Assembly (NCBI RefSeq): GCF_000485595.1
Contig: NW_014577176.1
Coordinates: 175,942-239,941 of the forward strand
Direction of reading: 5' to 3'
From: Priapulus caudatus
Taxonomy: Eukaryota; Priapulida; Priapulimorpha; Priapulimorphida; Priapulidae
DNA: 64,000 nt
Each line of letters begins with the position of its first letter. Within the stretch, counting starts at the first letter, position 1. Below are positions 22,867 to 34,882 of the stretch, in pieces. Position numbers and translations under genes: made by a program. Under the pieces are notes generated by a model that was not told the DNA's origin, ran no database searches, and worked only from the letters and a program-made list of their open reading frames with translations.

Positions 22867-23203
22867 AAATCAGATGGAATTCTTTTGTATGGCAATGAAA
22901 TGCCTATCTTTGGAATACTCCTATATTATTCGCTGATCTGAAATTATAAATGCATATATTGTATAGTACTTGTGTTATTGTAGACACTGCATGTGACAAT
23001 ACTACATAAGGCCGACCTAAAAATTACCTTTGGTTCGGGTCACCCGCCCGNNNNNNNNNNAAATCAGATGGAATTCTTTTATATGGCAATGAAATGCCTA
23101 TCTTTGGAATACTCCTATATTATTCGCTGCTCTGAAATTATAAATGCATATATTGTATATTACTTGTGTTATTGTAGACACTGCATGTGACAATACTACA
23201 TAA
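22867..23203. other. 10-N assembly gap flanked by two near-identical 143-bp copies
   Basis: Bases 22867-23009 recur at 23061-23203 with the same length and only a few differences. Between them lie 41 unique bases (23010-23050) and the ten Ns at 23051-23060. This looks like two alleles placed side by side by the scaffolder and not a real tandem duplication. Confidence 0.85.
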
Positions 23204-23270
23204 TAACACATTTATATACAGCACAGCCCAGCTCAAACACTGCACACTCGCGTATATCTTTACATTTTCG

Positions 23271-23892
23271 TTAATCTTCAGGCTTCTCTGGAGGGGGGCC
23301 GCAGGGTTGTAGCATTTTCTCCATCAGATTGAACCTCACTCTCGCCTTGGACTCATTCTCTGCGATTGCGAAGCAGTTTAGTAGATCATAATGGCCCATG
23401 TAACTAGCATAACTGTCTCTGAAATAAAACAATGCAATGCATAAATATAAACACTAAAACCGTAAAAAGATACGACAAACCCCTAAGGATAATAATTCGT
23501 GTGTTCACGACCAAAATGCTAAATTGTGTATAATATTAATAACCACACTGCGTGGTATCCAACAAAGTCAAAGATAGCACACAAGTGTCAAGAGCCATCA
23601 ATTATATGCTGGAATTAACGTTTACTTGCTGCACGTGTAAATCCTAACCTAAAAGTGCACACAAAAACTTAAATTTCAGACATGATATTTTTGTATTAAT
23701 AGATTTATAAGTTATAACGGAACGTTTATGCACGTGGCCTATTCTATTGTTAGTGGCACTGGTAGTGCACCGATGGCGATACCTGTGTTGATTGACCAAC
23801 CAGTCCCACTTTGTAGTGTCGGCGTGGCCTGTACCAATATATTTTGACTGCAGATGCTCTAATTGACTGTGAATATTGTAGCGATCTCCCAT
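23271..23892 (-). CDS. SF3B5: Splicing factor 3B subunit 5 (complete, 2 exons)
   Basis: The small 10-kDa subunit of the U2 snRNP SF3b complex, which helps recognise the branch point. Exon 1 is 23892-23783 and exon 2 is 23418-23271. The join reads ...WLVNQHRDSYASYMGHYDLL, an exact fit to the family. The product has 85 residues, against 86 in human, and is nearly identical to it from MGDRYNIHSQLEHLQSKYIG to LMEKMLQPCGPPPEKPED. Upstream in-frame codons precede the chosen ATG, but this ATG gives the conserved N-terminus. The vertebrate gene is intronless, so the single phase-2 intron is a small difference. It is divergent from the membrane-protein gene at 24513, with about 620 bases between start codons. 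Confidence 0.97.
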
Positions 23893-24512
23893 GGTGCAAT
23901 CACGCACAAATTAACAACGAACACTAGTTTCCGAGTATAATACCATGCAATGAAAGAATAGATGAAATCCAAAATGCCCACCTCGACTTCCGGCCGCTCA
24001 ATCGCGTCCTCTTTCATCAGGCGGAAATGGAGCAAGCTCCGCCTCTCCGTTAACTTGGACGAAACTATTATGGACATGGGGGTTCCCTAGCGATGGACAT
24101 TCAATAACAATGCTCATGTGTGAAATATAAACGACTATTTCTTACTAAGTCGTTAACAGTCATCAAAAATAGTATACAAACTAAAAATTATTGTTCAGAC
24201 AAATTTTCTATTAGTTTACACGCAAGTGACAAGTCGTCCAAACAGTGACACCCCCCTCCCCATGGGGTTGGCCTTTCCGTGAGCGTAGCCGAGAGATGGC
24301 GCTGTGTAAACGTAAACTTTTGTTGAAAAAATGCCGAGTTTGTTTTGGTGTAGTGCGTTTACTTTAGCTTGCGTACCTACCTAACGTTTATTCCTGATAC
24401 CTTTCGTTTATTTCTGGGTAACTGTTTGTGGTTAGATGGATTGTGAATGTAAATGAAATGTGCAAATAAGTGAAAACAGTGTATATCAACGATATTGTGT
24501 GTGCGCAGTATC
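23893..24512. promoter_or_regulatory. Shared upstream region of two divergent genes
   Basis: A 620-base interval between the start codons of SF3B5 (-) and the membrane-protein gene (+), which leaves space for a bidirectional promoter. No TATA box or other defined element was identified; the call rests on arrangement alone. Confidence 0.45.
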
Positions 24513-25858
24513 ATGAGAACGACAATGTCAACAAAAGGAAAGGAGGCGGTGCCCGGTAATGACACTGCTGGCACTGGTCCTACTCAAACGCGTTTTCCAT
24601 ACCTAAAACCGACATTCATATTATTGTTATTATCAAGCATGTTGGGCTGCTTTGCGTTCGTGTCCGGTAGCTCAGTATCTGAGGAGGTTTGGAAGACAAT
24701 GGGCGGCTCAGCGGCTTACCTTAGTACTGCGATCAGCACGGCCAACGTTACGGTCAAACGTCTTGTCGATGAGATGATAACTACACTGGGACGCGTAATC
24801 AACACTCACGTACACGCGCAGAGTGAGTAAACGAATAGTGTATTTTAAAATTAAAATTGATTTAGGTCTAGCTATTACTGTATTAGTGGTACCGTTATTA
24901 TAATTTATTTATTATAGCCTTTCGCAGCTGGGACATCGCTTTCTCAGCTGCCGAACATGATAGAGTATACCTAAGTATGGTATTCATCTAGCTGATCCTT
25001 TGAATATGTATCTACAAAGGCAGTAAAATGAATATGTTGCACTTGTGCATTAGGTTGTTTGGATTCCTTTGATATTCCCTTAGTAGCTTCCAATCCCCCC
25101 CCCATAACCAAGTGGCCCTATGTTTCTGGTCCCATCAATCAGCAGCAAGTTACTTTTACAGATATGGAGAAACTTAAATATGCTGTGGCCATGAGCATTG
25201 GTGGAGCAGCACTGAGTTTTCTGATTGAGTTCTTTGATGCCACTATTCCTGGAGAGATGCCACCAACACCCCTTTCACCTCGCAGATTCAGGTATATTAT
25301 TATTTGGCCAGGCAAGGTTTATGACATTATAACATCGTATTAGCCTTTCATGCTTCAATATCTATTTTAAACAACCACTGAATGGCACAAAAATTATCAT
25401 AATGTGATCATAGTTAGCCATTGTTTTTGGGAACATATTGGCAGCCAGAGCAGATATTACCAGCTGCTTCTAATTTGTCTCTCAAATGATTTAGGTGAGA
25501 AAATTGGGTAGAATCAGGAGCTAATAATGACAAATTTGTCATTATTAGCTCCTGGTAGAATGCAATATGCACATTTCTATTACAGTCTGTTTCTCCGGTG
25601 AACTACAGCTGTACTTGTGTCTTGGCCGCTATCCATTGAATTCGGGTAAAATGACATGTAAATCTGCCCTGCTGATCCATTCATATATAAAAATCACTGT
25701 ATAGCCTAGGCTATAGATCTAAAAAGATCTGGTACTTCCTGTTCTAACAGGGACTGTGAATGAAATTTTGCAGGAGGAGAAGTGGGCACGCCGTTCATAC
25801 ACCATACATCATTCCCATGCTAGTTGGCATTGTGGGATTTCTGGCTGTGTTTCTGTAA
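24513..25858 (+). CDS. Small multi-pass membrane protein, not recognised (4 exons)
   Basis: Exons 24513-24822, 24918-24974, 25054-25291 and 25774-25858 join in phase to give 229 residues ending in TAA. I do not recognise the family. Visible features are a polar Thr/Gly-rich N-terminus, a hydrophobic helix (FILLLLSSMLGCFAFVSG, about residues 35-52), a possible N-glycosylation site (NVT), and a polar middle with an aromatic and proline-rich segment (NPPPITKWPYVSGP). A second hydrophobic segment follows (YAVAMSIGGAALSFLIEFF), then a basic RRFRRRSGH stretch, and a third helix at the extreme C-terminus (YIIPMLVGIVGFLAVFL). A membrane protein with three crossings is the simplest reading. The start could also be the second in-frame ATG four codons later. 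Four junctions with good splice signals and matched phases make it very likely a real gene. It is divergent from SF3B5. Confidence 0.8.
25515..25554. repeat. Perfect 40-bp palindrome
   Basis: Two 20-base arms, CAGGAGCTAATAATGACAAA and its exact reverse complement, with no spacer. It lies in the third intron of the unrecognised membrane-protein gene. Confidence 0.95.
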
Positions 25859-26321
25859 GATCCAGACTCCATTCAGTACGGTACACCTGTAGGTGGTACA
25901 CATCTATCTTTAGAATGTTACACTATGATGTTTCAGTCAAAGAATAACGTTGCTCCATTTTTCGGGATTATTCTCCACATGGTTTGATCTCGCTGCATAC
26001 GTATTATTATGACACAGTTTCAGTGAGAAATAGCTCAAATCATGCCATTAAAAATCCCAGTGTTTGTATAGTGTGTGTAACCTAGATACAGTTCCACGGT
26101 GTTATCTTACTGCTGTATCTATAGAGCAGCACTTGCCATATGTCACTAATCACATGACTCAGACTCTCTACTGTAACACACAGCCGCCCAACTACGAGAA
26201 ATGTGTTAGGCATCTGTTAGGTCAAGTTATTAGCAATTTTTTTAAATCAATTATTTGTGGCTCCCAGCTGTCAGTATATTTATGCTTAGGTGAAATATAT
26301 TGGGTGTATCTGGGGGGTGGG

Positions 26322-26507
26322 CAGGGGCGGATCCAGAGGGTTTGGGTGACCAGTTTCCATATGTTCTTCTGCAGCTAGGGGGGTCCGGGGGCATGCCCCC
26401 CCGGTAATTAAAAAAAAAATTAGGCTATATTTGGTGCATTCTGGTGAATTTTGAGGCCTGTGACCGGTTTCTGGAAACCTGTGCAAACCGGCCTAAATCC
26501 GCGCCTG
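26322..26507. mobile_element. Short MITE-like element
   Basis: The ends CAGGGGCGGATCCAG and CTAAATCCGCGCCTG are imperfect inverted repeats. The interior includes GGGGGCATGCCCCCC, also seen near 52540. A clean target-site duplication could not be fixed because the flanks are G-rich. Confidence 0.65.
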
Positions 26508-27281
26508 GTGGGGGATAACAACTTTTAGTCTTGGGTGTTGCAATGGTATGGTTGCAGAGTTGTCACTGTAGTGATGCTATTGTTGTGTAGTCAGTAAGCA
26601 TTTAAATGCTAATGTCAGCCACTCTTATGAATTCACAGCAGTAAAAATAAAAAATATATTAGTGGGAGCCTTTCAAATTTAATTACCAGTCAGGTATTTA
26701 TACCATTCTGCCAAAATATTATTTGCCTTTCGTAAGCTTTTTATTTTTTTATTTTTCTAAAGCCACGTTTGGTTTTTACGATTTATTTTTATGTAAATGT
26801 CATAATAGTGTGTACATTTTAGTTGCTTATACCAAAATATATCACTACTACATATTATACTATTGGTGATATATGTTTAGTAACAGCATATGTACTTATT
26901 TTTTACCACTAAGCAAGCTACTTTTTTATCAGTACTATTTTATTATGTTATTGCTCGGGGTGTATCCAATATTGCATGTTTAGGCTAAATAGCACATCAT
27001 TGTAACTAGATGTATGTTTGATTTAAGCCACAGAAGATTATTTATAACGTGATTTGTGTACGTGGTTTTCACAACATATATATTATATATATGCCCTTTA
27101 CACATTACAAGGTCTGTGTATAGCTACCCTATTTATATGTCATGGATGTGTCTTCCTCACACTCTAAGTTAATTAGCATTATTACAGTCTGGAAAACATA
27201 ACTGTGCTTTATATACAGCATCAGGTCAATATACTACACTATATCTTTGTACAACGAGTCTGACTAGATACAATTGACATA

Positions 27282-27457
27282 TACAGTTAGACCTCGATTA
27301 TCCGAACGAGATGGGCAGGGAGTATTTTGTTCGGATAACCGATTGTTCGGATATCGGGTGGTTTAGTGGTTTATTAAATATTCACGGGACCTTTAGATCT
27401 TGCTGGATAATCCGAAATTCGGATAATTGATGTTCGGATAACAGAGGTTTGACTATT
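27282..27457. mobile_element. Tc1/mariner- or pogo-like MITE
   Basis: About 175 bases with inverted ends containing AGACCTCGATTATCCGAAC and GTTCGGATAACAGAGGTTTGA, and several internal copies of TTCGGATAA. Ends of this type with a CAGT-like start are common in pogo/Tigger-derived miniature elements. There is no coding capacity. Confidence 0.65.
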
Positions 27458-28574
27458 GTTTATTGGGGGAGGGGATCCTTATGGCTGCTATGACTGTATT
27501 TGTATATTCATTGAGCAATTATTACACGGTTGTCATTAGATAAGCATAGAATCTCACATAGAATTGATTATTAGTCTTCATTTACAAAACGCAGTGAAAC
27601 TAGACAAATTTCACAATAGTTATGATGCTTGTGTGCAGTGTTTATGTCATGTGTATCTTATATCTGATGAGTTTTCATTACCACCAAGTTGTAGTGTAAG
27701 TATACACCCGATGAAAGACCTCGATCTCTTACTATGCCAAATATTATTATTTTTAAACCTCATGTAGGTTATCACATCATGTAAACAAATTGACGAACTG
27801 TCGCACAAGGAATCTAGGCAAATACCAATTCGCAATATAAAGCAGGTCGTATTTCATGAATTGAAATTTTAACCACGGATGTTAAAAAACTTGAATGTCC
27901 ACTGTCGTAGTACATGTTATTTACTCATTTGTCGTATTCATTTTCCCAATAATACAGGTCGTAATTTGTGCCTTAATCATGTGAGGTCTTTAGTATGGAA
28001 ACTGGTTCCTGTTACCTGTTCCAACAATCAAAAATTGTAATAAATTTCATCCGCTGGTTTATATATGTCGTTGGGTTTTGTGAATTATATATTGAACATC
28101 AGTGATGCACTAATGAAGTGATCGAGGATAAATGTGCGACTTTATCCACATGAAAGCACAAATAAACGCACAGGAATTTAAGAATTTTTTTGGAGTGGAT
28201 AAAACACCATTTTTGAAAAGTTGTGCAAAGGTCTGGATTTATGCAACTTCACTGTCATTTGAGTAGTTATTTCCATTGAATGTAACTGACGTGACTCTTC
28301 ACTGCAGCCCATCATACAATTAACAAATGCACAAGATATACCATGTAGTAAATACATCACAAGCTTCTCATGTAATATACATCTCTGTTTTTGCACATCT
28401 AGCTGTAACATAAAAACATAAAAATATCTATGTATCTAAGTATATTTGAATTAGGTAATTAGCTTATGTAAAAAATCGCAGTAATACCAGTAATAAATAT
28501 CAACCTGAGATCGTAGTAAAAGTATCAAGAACTAATAATACATTGATGTATTATCATGTATTATTAACTCTTGG

Positions 28575-28576
<2 letters not shown>

Positions 28577-28631
<55 letters not shown>
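28577..28631. repeat. (TA)n(TG)n microsatellite
   Basis: About 20 TA dinucleotides followed by a short TG run. Confidence 0.95.
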
Positions 28632-29438
28632 ATTTGCATACAACACACCTCAAGAAAATAAAATGTATAAGTACTCTAAAACCTGTTTGCTGCACATAAA
28701 CAATTTCTTCCAAATTTGGTATGGATAAGTGATCAATGATGATGACTATATAATTATGATAATTATTACTGAAGTCATTATCTAATTATGAAACACAATA
28801 TATCTCTGCTGAACCTTGTCTGCGTAGCAACCACAGTCGTAATTGCAATCATGGGACACATTGATGTTCACCAGTGACACAAAGGAGATGCCATCAAATT
28901 TCACTACAATCAAAGTGAATGAGAAATGCATAAAATCAAATAGAATTGGCATAGTATGCATTTCTGTATTCATTGAATACAAAATGTGAACAGTAAAAAT
29001 AATTTAAAATGCAGATAAACGGGCATTATACTGCTTGTATATTTTATGCTCGTGATATGTACATGCATGTGTGTGTGCGCGCACATAAGCCAAAGCCTCC
29101 CTGCCAGTATTATACCTGCTACAACCCTGAGATTCTTGATTTATTAAAAATGTGTATTTGATTTAAAACCGTTTGGAAGTAAAAATATATAGTTTGACAC
29201 TTGAACACACCAGTTTATATAATTATCTGTGTTTCAATAATGTGTAGCCATTGTAAAATCCATGTCATAAAAGCACAATTCATAGTTATTATAATGCTAA
29301 ACCGAGTTATAAATATATAGCATGCAACTCACATTAAAAAGATATTCACAGTAACTACTGCAACTAATTATCATAACAATCAAATCGCTGTCATTATTCT
29401 AAACTGACTATGGGTCACAGCTCATTACACAATCATAA

Positions 29439-32400
29439 CTACACCCCCATACTATGACTCCAATACATGTTGCTACGCCTCCGCCAGTAATCTTGCTGCT
29501 GGTGCCAGCCTGACCGTAACAATGCATAGATTATTTGGGACCCTCTGTTAGGCCATGCGGGATCCACTTGTTTGCAGAGTTGCTCACCAATAGCAGTGGC
29601 CGCTTCAGACGGACATATCTCATCATCCTGCGATTTCTGGAGAATCTGCTGTGTCATGTTGTATATCTGAAAATCGACGTAAGTCATTACGAATAAGCAT
29701 AACAGACCAGTTTCCCCGACTAGCCCAACGAATGCATGCGTAAAATTGCACGGAGCGCCAGTGTGTCACATACTATAATTACAACTCTTGGTCATCAGCT
29801 TTTAAGCTATGATTTCTCTACACTTAAAATCTGTTAGGAGAAGGCTAGAAACTGGACTCACCGAGTACTCCCACGTTGGATCGAAATGTCGCTCCATGAA
29901 TGGATCGTTTGGTTGTCTCCCAAATGGCTCGCTGGCGTAGTGTACCAATGCCTACAGGTAATCAGAACTGCAAGCATTACTACAATGACAAAGCATGAAA
30001 CTATACACAACTCATTTGTTAAACCAAGTCACCAGTATAAAATTGTGTGTACATCATGTAATAGTTAGGGTCACGGTGCGCTCTCACTTGTTATAATAAA
30101 GGAAAATCTCTGCTATAGCATCACTGAATGCCTACAACATGACAATGCAATAGAAACCACAGCAGCTAGAGGAGTTGACATTTGTAACTCATTACCTCAC
30201 AGGCTAATCGAATAAGGGTGGTGAAATAGTAGTTCACAATAGCGCCCTTTAGAGAATATCTTCTTATAAGTGATAGCGCATAAGTATTTTATTCATTCTC
30301 ATGTTGAAATATTACACTGTTATTGCATTAATTCCGAGGCTTCAGCTACCGACACCAGACGTACATACCATGCGGTTTGTGATGACATCAGAAATGTGGG
30401 TGATGTCCATGTCAGCAAGCAGCCTGCTATCACTGAGATCCATGAGTTGATTTACGGCTGAACCACACACGATTCTCGCCCGCAGTAGCGGTATGGTGCG
30501 GTGTGTCAGCACCTGCCAGCGATAATGCAAACCAATATTAAATTTACGTCAAATTACTGACACTATCTGGGTATTTTTGGGGCTTTCTCTGATAATTCAA
30601 TCAGATGTCATTCTGTTTACATGCTAGACACTTAAAACTGCATTTTACTTGGTTATCTTTTATAAAATAAGATAAATTTGCTATAATTAAATATAATATC
30701 ATAAAACATGCCAAGATATAATACAGAAAGTTTTGTGTATATCTGTTGAAGGTCACTCACGCGAGTCAGACCAGTGCTTGCACATGGCGCAAATACATCG
30801 CAGGGCTGGGCAAATATCCCTGTATCGTACTCTTGCACTTTCTCCAATACAATGCTTCCATGACTCTAAGATAGAAGACAATTTAAATGATAAAAGAACA
30901 AGTGAAACTTAATTAACATGCATGCATATTTACTCTCTCTCCCTCCCTCACTCCACCAACCATGTATATCACCTTCACCCTTGATCCACCCACCTTCTCT
31001 CTCACTCTCTCTTTCTTTCTCTGTCTGTCTGTCTCCCTCTCTTGCTCTCTCTCTCACTCTCTCTTTCTCTATCTCTCTCTCTCTCTCTCTCTCCCTCTCT
31101 CTCCCTCCTTCCACCATCTTTCTCCCTCCCTCCCTCCCTCCCTCTACCACCTCTTTCTATCGCTCTCTCCCTCATTCTCACCTTTATATATGCAATAACA
31201 TTTTCTATTCATTAACCTGTTAATGATAGACATTACTATAAAAAATATTAACATTGAAAATTGTACAAACCTCTCTGACGTGTAGATTTCGAATACTGTC
31301 AAGTTGGTTCTCATGGACATCTGTCACATGGATTGAAGACACGCCTTTCTCGACCAACTGACAAACCAATTGTTGACCTAATGTACAAACGTATTTGTTA
31401 TGTACATAGTAAATACATCAAAAGTCAGCACATCAGGTGAAGAATTATATGATGAGAATCAGGTTATATACACTCAATAATATTAAACGAAATTCAATAT
31501 TTACATTCGCAAATTTACACACCATTTGACTAGTGCAACGCAATCCATAGCTGAACAGTTGCACCATTCCAAAGCTCTTAACTGACACCAATCATTACTT
31601 AATGTGGCTCCATATTTTTCCATATTTGTGGCCAGACAGCATGAAAATAGAGGCACAACTAGCTGAAACAATGCATACTTGAGGCTAAACCTCCTTAACA
31701 AGGCTAGATAAGGCAAACATTAAAACTCATATCTCAAGTTATATGTAATGCAAAACTTTAGCAGCTGTCAAACCTGGAAAATAAATACTTTATCCTACAA
31801 GTATTATTTTGGAAGGAGGAACGTGCAAACAACCTAGTATGATAAGTAACAAGTATATTATATAAAAACGCCGCTGACGATGACATTATTGACATACCAA
31901 CATTCCCAGCCCCTTGAATAGCAACAGTCTTATTCTCAAGAGTCCCCATCTTCAGAAAGTCAAGTGTAGCCTCCATTGCACAAATCACACCTAGACGACA
32001 ATATCGAAGAATGCGTCGCAGACTGAATGTCAATTAAGTGTAACTACAATTTGGTATAACTAGATAAGAAGTTTTGCTAAGATTTCCTTAGTTCAAATTC
32101 ATAATGACAATATAGATGACTATGACACTAAATATATACTTCAAGCTACTAGGCTTTACCAACTCAAGAATCTATGTATACAGCATAACTAGTATAGGTC
32201 GACAATTCCCTAAACATGTAAACACACAATTCATTGTGCAAGCCGATGACGAATCATGGAATAATCTTTTCAAATCTTTTTCAAATAAGCGTAATCACAA
32301 AATGTGTTAAGTGTACTTGAAGAGGCTTATGCAACACCCTATGCTTGAATATGCAATGCTCAATCTGTTGATTCTTTAACTCTATGATCAGTATCATTAG

Positions 32401-34882
32401 TGCTAGCTCCCCATTTCAAAAATGAGAGCTTATTAATCAGTCTCTAAAATGAGGTTTCTATTCATTAGTAGAGCCAGACCTTTTGTAGTAGCATGAGACG
32501 GATTTCCACACCCGCCTTGATCTTCAGACAGACCAGTGACGTATCGACTGCGGGTTCGGGCATGTGTGATGTCCATCGTCGTTGTTCCTATATCCTCAGA
32601 TGCAACTGAAAAATGCAAAGTAAAAAAATTACGTGATAAGTACTATCTCGGGCTAGTCATGGCCTGCTGTTGATCTGCTACTATTTCCACGGCTTCACTT
32701 CTAATTAACGCATTATACTGGACAATGCAACAAAAAGGTATCGTGTGGTATCAAATTATCTTGATTTATTGAAAACTAACAATATTGCGAAAAAAAGCCA
32801 AATCGTATCAATTCGTGATCGAACATATTGAACAGGAATTCTCCTACGTTATGTTTGTGATGGAGCACATGACAGAACAGTGTTGATGAGACTGTTGTTT
32901 ATCTTACTGTAACATCCATTGAGTGAGGTTAAAAAATCTCCAAAATCAAAGAACATCTTCTCCCTATAGCTTAGTTGGTGTCGCCTTGCTACCTTTGGTT
33001 CAATTATGATTGAACTGCCTCCTCCAACCCTACAAAATTATACTTTAAAAAAATTGCATTGCACATTTTTCTGATTTCAAACACAATTCTGTCTAGTTAT
33101 AACATTCAGGATACTATCATTTTATGATCTTTGGTGTGACTAGTGTCAACCAGTGACTAGTGAAAGTGTCAAGCCTAGCCTACTCAATGGAATTTTTCCT
33201 TAGAAACTGAGCATGCCTAAGTCTGCCCAGTCTCCTAAAAATCTGCCCACTCTTTTCAAAAAAAAAATTCTAAGAGCAAACATGATTACATTTTGCATCC
33301 CTCCCGAGTTTACTGGCCATAACTTTCACATTCGGTATGGGCAAGCTCCCTTTACGAGGGTTATTCCTGTACTTGTTTATTGAACAGATACAAACTTTCA
33401 CCAAAACAATTTCTGATCTGCCAAGTTGCCAATATGTTACCATGTTTATACATGTACAATTGCACCTTGTACATTGTGCAATTGTACATATCCCCCACTT
33501 GCCCTCGTGATCCCCTATTAGTATCAGTGAATAATAAAAAAATACAAGTAGAAAAATAAAACCATGAAAAGATCTGCAATTCATATTAAAATTAAACTGC
33601 CACTACCTATATGGATTTTCCACAATTCCTCATCTGAAAATAACAGGATATATGTCACTAGGACACATGTTAATAAAGATATCATGACATCATGACATTC
33701 TTATCACAACATCATGGACACATGATATAATGACATCAGGTCATAAATAACCTCTCTGCGATTATTTACTCCCAATGTCACCAAAGAGTTATCATACCAC
33801 AAGCCTGCTAGGGCTGCTGTAATGCCTGTCATCATGGATGAATGCAGTCCATTTTCAAGAACATTCTTCATACTTGTATGAGGTAGAATGCTTACACCTC
33901 CTTGCTAAAATACAAGGACATGAACGATATGATGACATGATGAAGATATGAGTGTTTTATACACGGATTAAATGTTAACTAGATTGTTTAGAACTAGCAA
34001 ACTGCCATGTTATCTTATGAAAGGGGGTATATCTCATCACCTAGATACAATAATGTAACCCAAACACAGGATAGGTATGTGTGTACCCTATGTGGTATGT
34101 GTGTACCCTATCCAGTGTTTGGGTTACATTATTGTATCTACTCATCACCCTGCAATTGAAATTAATTTCCTCGCTTTTCATGATGTCTCGACATTGAACT
34201 GTTGCAAGCATTTCATTCCTTCTCCTTATATTACACTAGAGACATGTCACTGTGGTCATATGTGGGATCAAGGATCGTTTGGTGACCCAGAATTCATTTT
34301 CGCAAATGTGGGGGTCCATGGTACACATGATAAAATACCAGACTTATGCCATATAAATTGGTTTTAATTGAAAGATATACGTACAGCAATGCCACGAGAA
34401 GTGTTCCATATAAAAGCACACATCAGTGCATCAGTGCGAATCCCCAGGCTCATGAAGATAGCTTCATGATTATGATAGTGTTTTGACTCCTCTAACATTC
34501 GCTTTAGTTCCTCGAGTTCTGGATGAGAGACCTTTACATGACCAGCATGTCTATCATAAACGGCGAAGCATCGTCGAATTTTATTTTTCCTCATCCATCC
34601 ACCGAACGCATTAGGATCCATGTCCAAAATTGGTTTCTTTGGGGATGACTTACGTTCTTCATAATGATGTAGATTTGAGTAATTGCGAGCCAAGACTGTA
34701 GTAGGGCGAGACGACGACAACAAACCATTGCCATTGCCATTGCCATTGCCATTGCCATTGCCATTGCCATTGGCAACATTGCATTCGCGAAGTGTAATCG
34801 AACGCGATACTTTAAGCAGCGCCACACGAATACATTGTGAACATTTCCTAATGCCAACCAGAAAACTTGGACTTGCATTCAT
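29439..34882 (-). CDS. Glu/Leu/Phe/Val-dehydrogenase-like protein, probable mitochondrial (10 exons)
   Basis: Exons: 34882-34385, 33904-33798, 33029-32908, 32605-32480, 31990-31898, 31377-31271, 30865-30761, 30512-30369, 29951-29862, 29666-29439. Phases agree and give 539 residues. The first 70 residues are basic, serine-rich and lack acidic residues, like a mitochondrial presequence, with an (Asn-Gly)n run at about 41-56. The fold follows leucine dehydrogenase in order: GGVSILPHTS, ALAGLWVGGGSSIII, FGDFLTSLNGCYIASEDIGT, RSRYVTGLSEDQGGCGNPS, the nucleotide-binding TVAIQGAGNVG, VFAPCAS, TIPLLRARIVCGSAVNQL. A gapless 40-residue alignment, from remembered bacterial sequence, puts Thr and Ser where the enzyme has its two catalytic lysines (MTYKN and GGGK). 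The aspartate of SEDIGT is kept. It therefore may not be an active dehydrogenase. The first ATG of the family-like region was chosen; a longer upstream frame exists. Confidence 0.88.
30935..31185. repeat. CT-rich low-complexity tract in an intron
   Basis: Long imperfect runs of CTCTCT, CTTTCT and CCCTC in an intron of the dehydrogenase-like gene. The apparent reading frames here are products of the repeat. Confidence 0.9.
34725..34772. repeat. Coding hexanucleotide repeat, eight copies of CCATTG
   Basis: Eight tandem hexamers inside the first exon of the dehydrogenase-like gene. On the minus strand they encode alternating Asn and Gly within the putative presequence. The unit length preserves the frame at any copy number. 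Confidence 0.95.

Larger units (their letters stand above)
25859..29438. other. AT-rich intergenic stretch with transposon remnants
   Basis: It contains the MITE-like elements at 26322-26507 and 27282-27457 and the TA/TG microsatellite at 28577-28631. Apart from these I see only AT-rich sequence with short unconvincing reading frames. The 3' untranslated regions of the two flanking convergent genes must lie within it. Confidence 0.6.

Noticed and set aside
30088-30131. A 44-base candidate exon of the dehydrogenase-like gene
   Set aside because: It has splice-like borders and an open frame, but including it breaks the phase of the next exon; joining 30369 directly to 29951 gives the family-like sequence NRMALVHYASEPFG.
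30866-31223. Several Ser/Leu/Pro or Arg/Glu-rich frames
   Set aside because: Translation products of a CT/GA low-complexity tract inside an intron.
32950-33010. tRNA-like A and B box words (TAGCTTAGTTGG, GGTTCAATTAT)
   Set aside because: They fall inside a coding exon of the dehydrogenase-like gene on the other strand, so the match is taken as chance.
33607-33633. A 27-base candidate micro-exon in the same gene
   Set aside because: It would require an incoming phase that no donor of the previous exon offers; the exon at 33029-32908 fits phase and family motifs instead.
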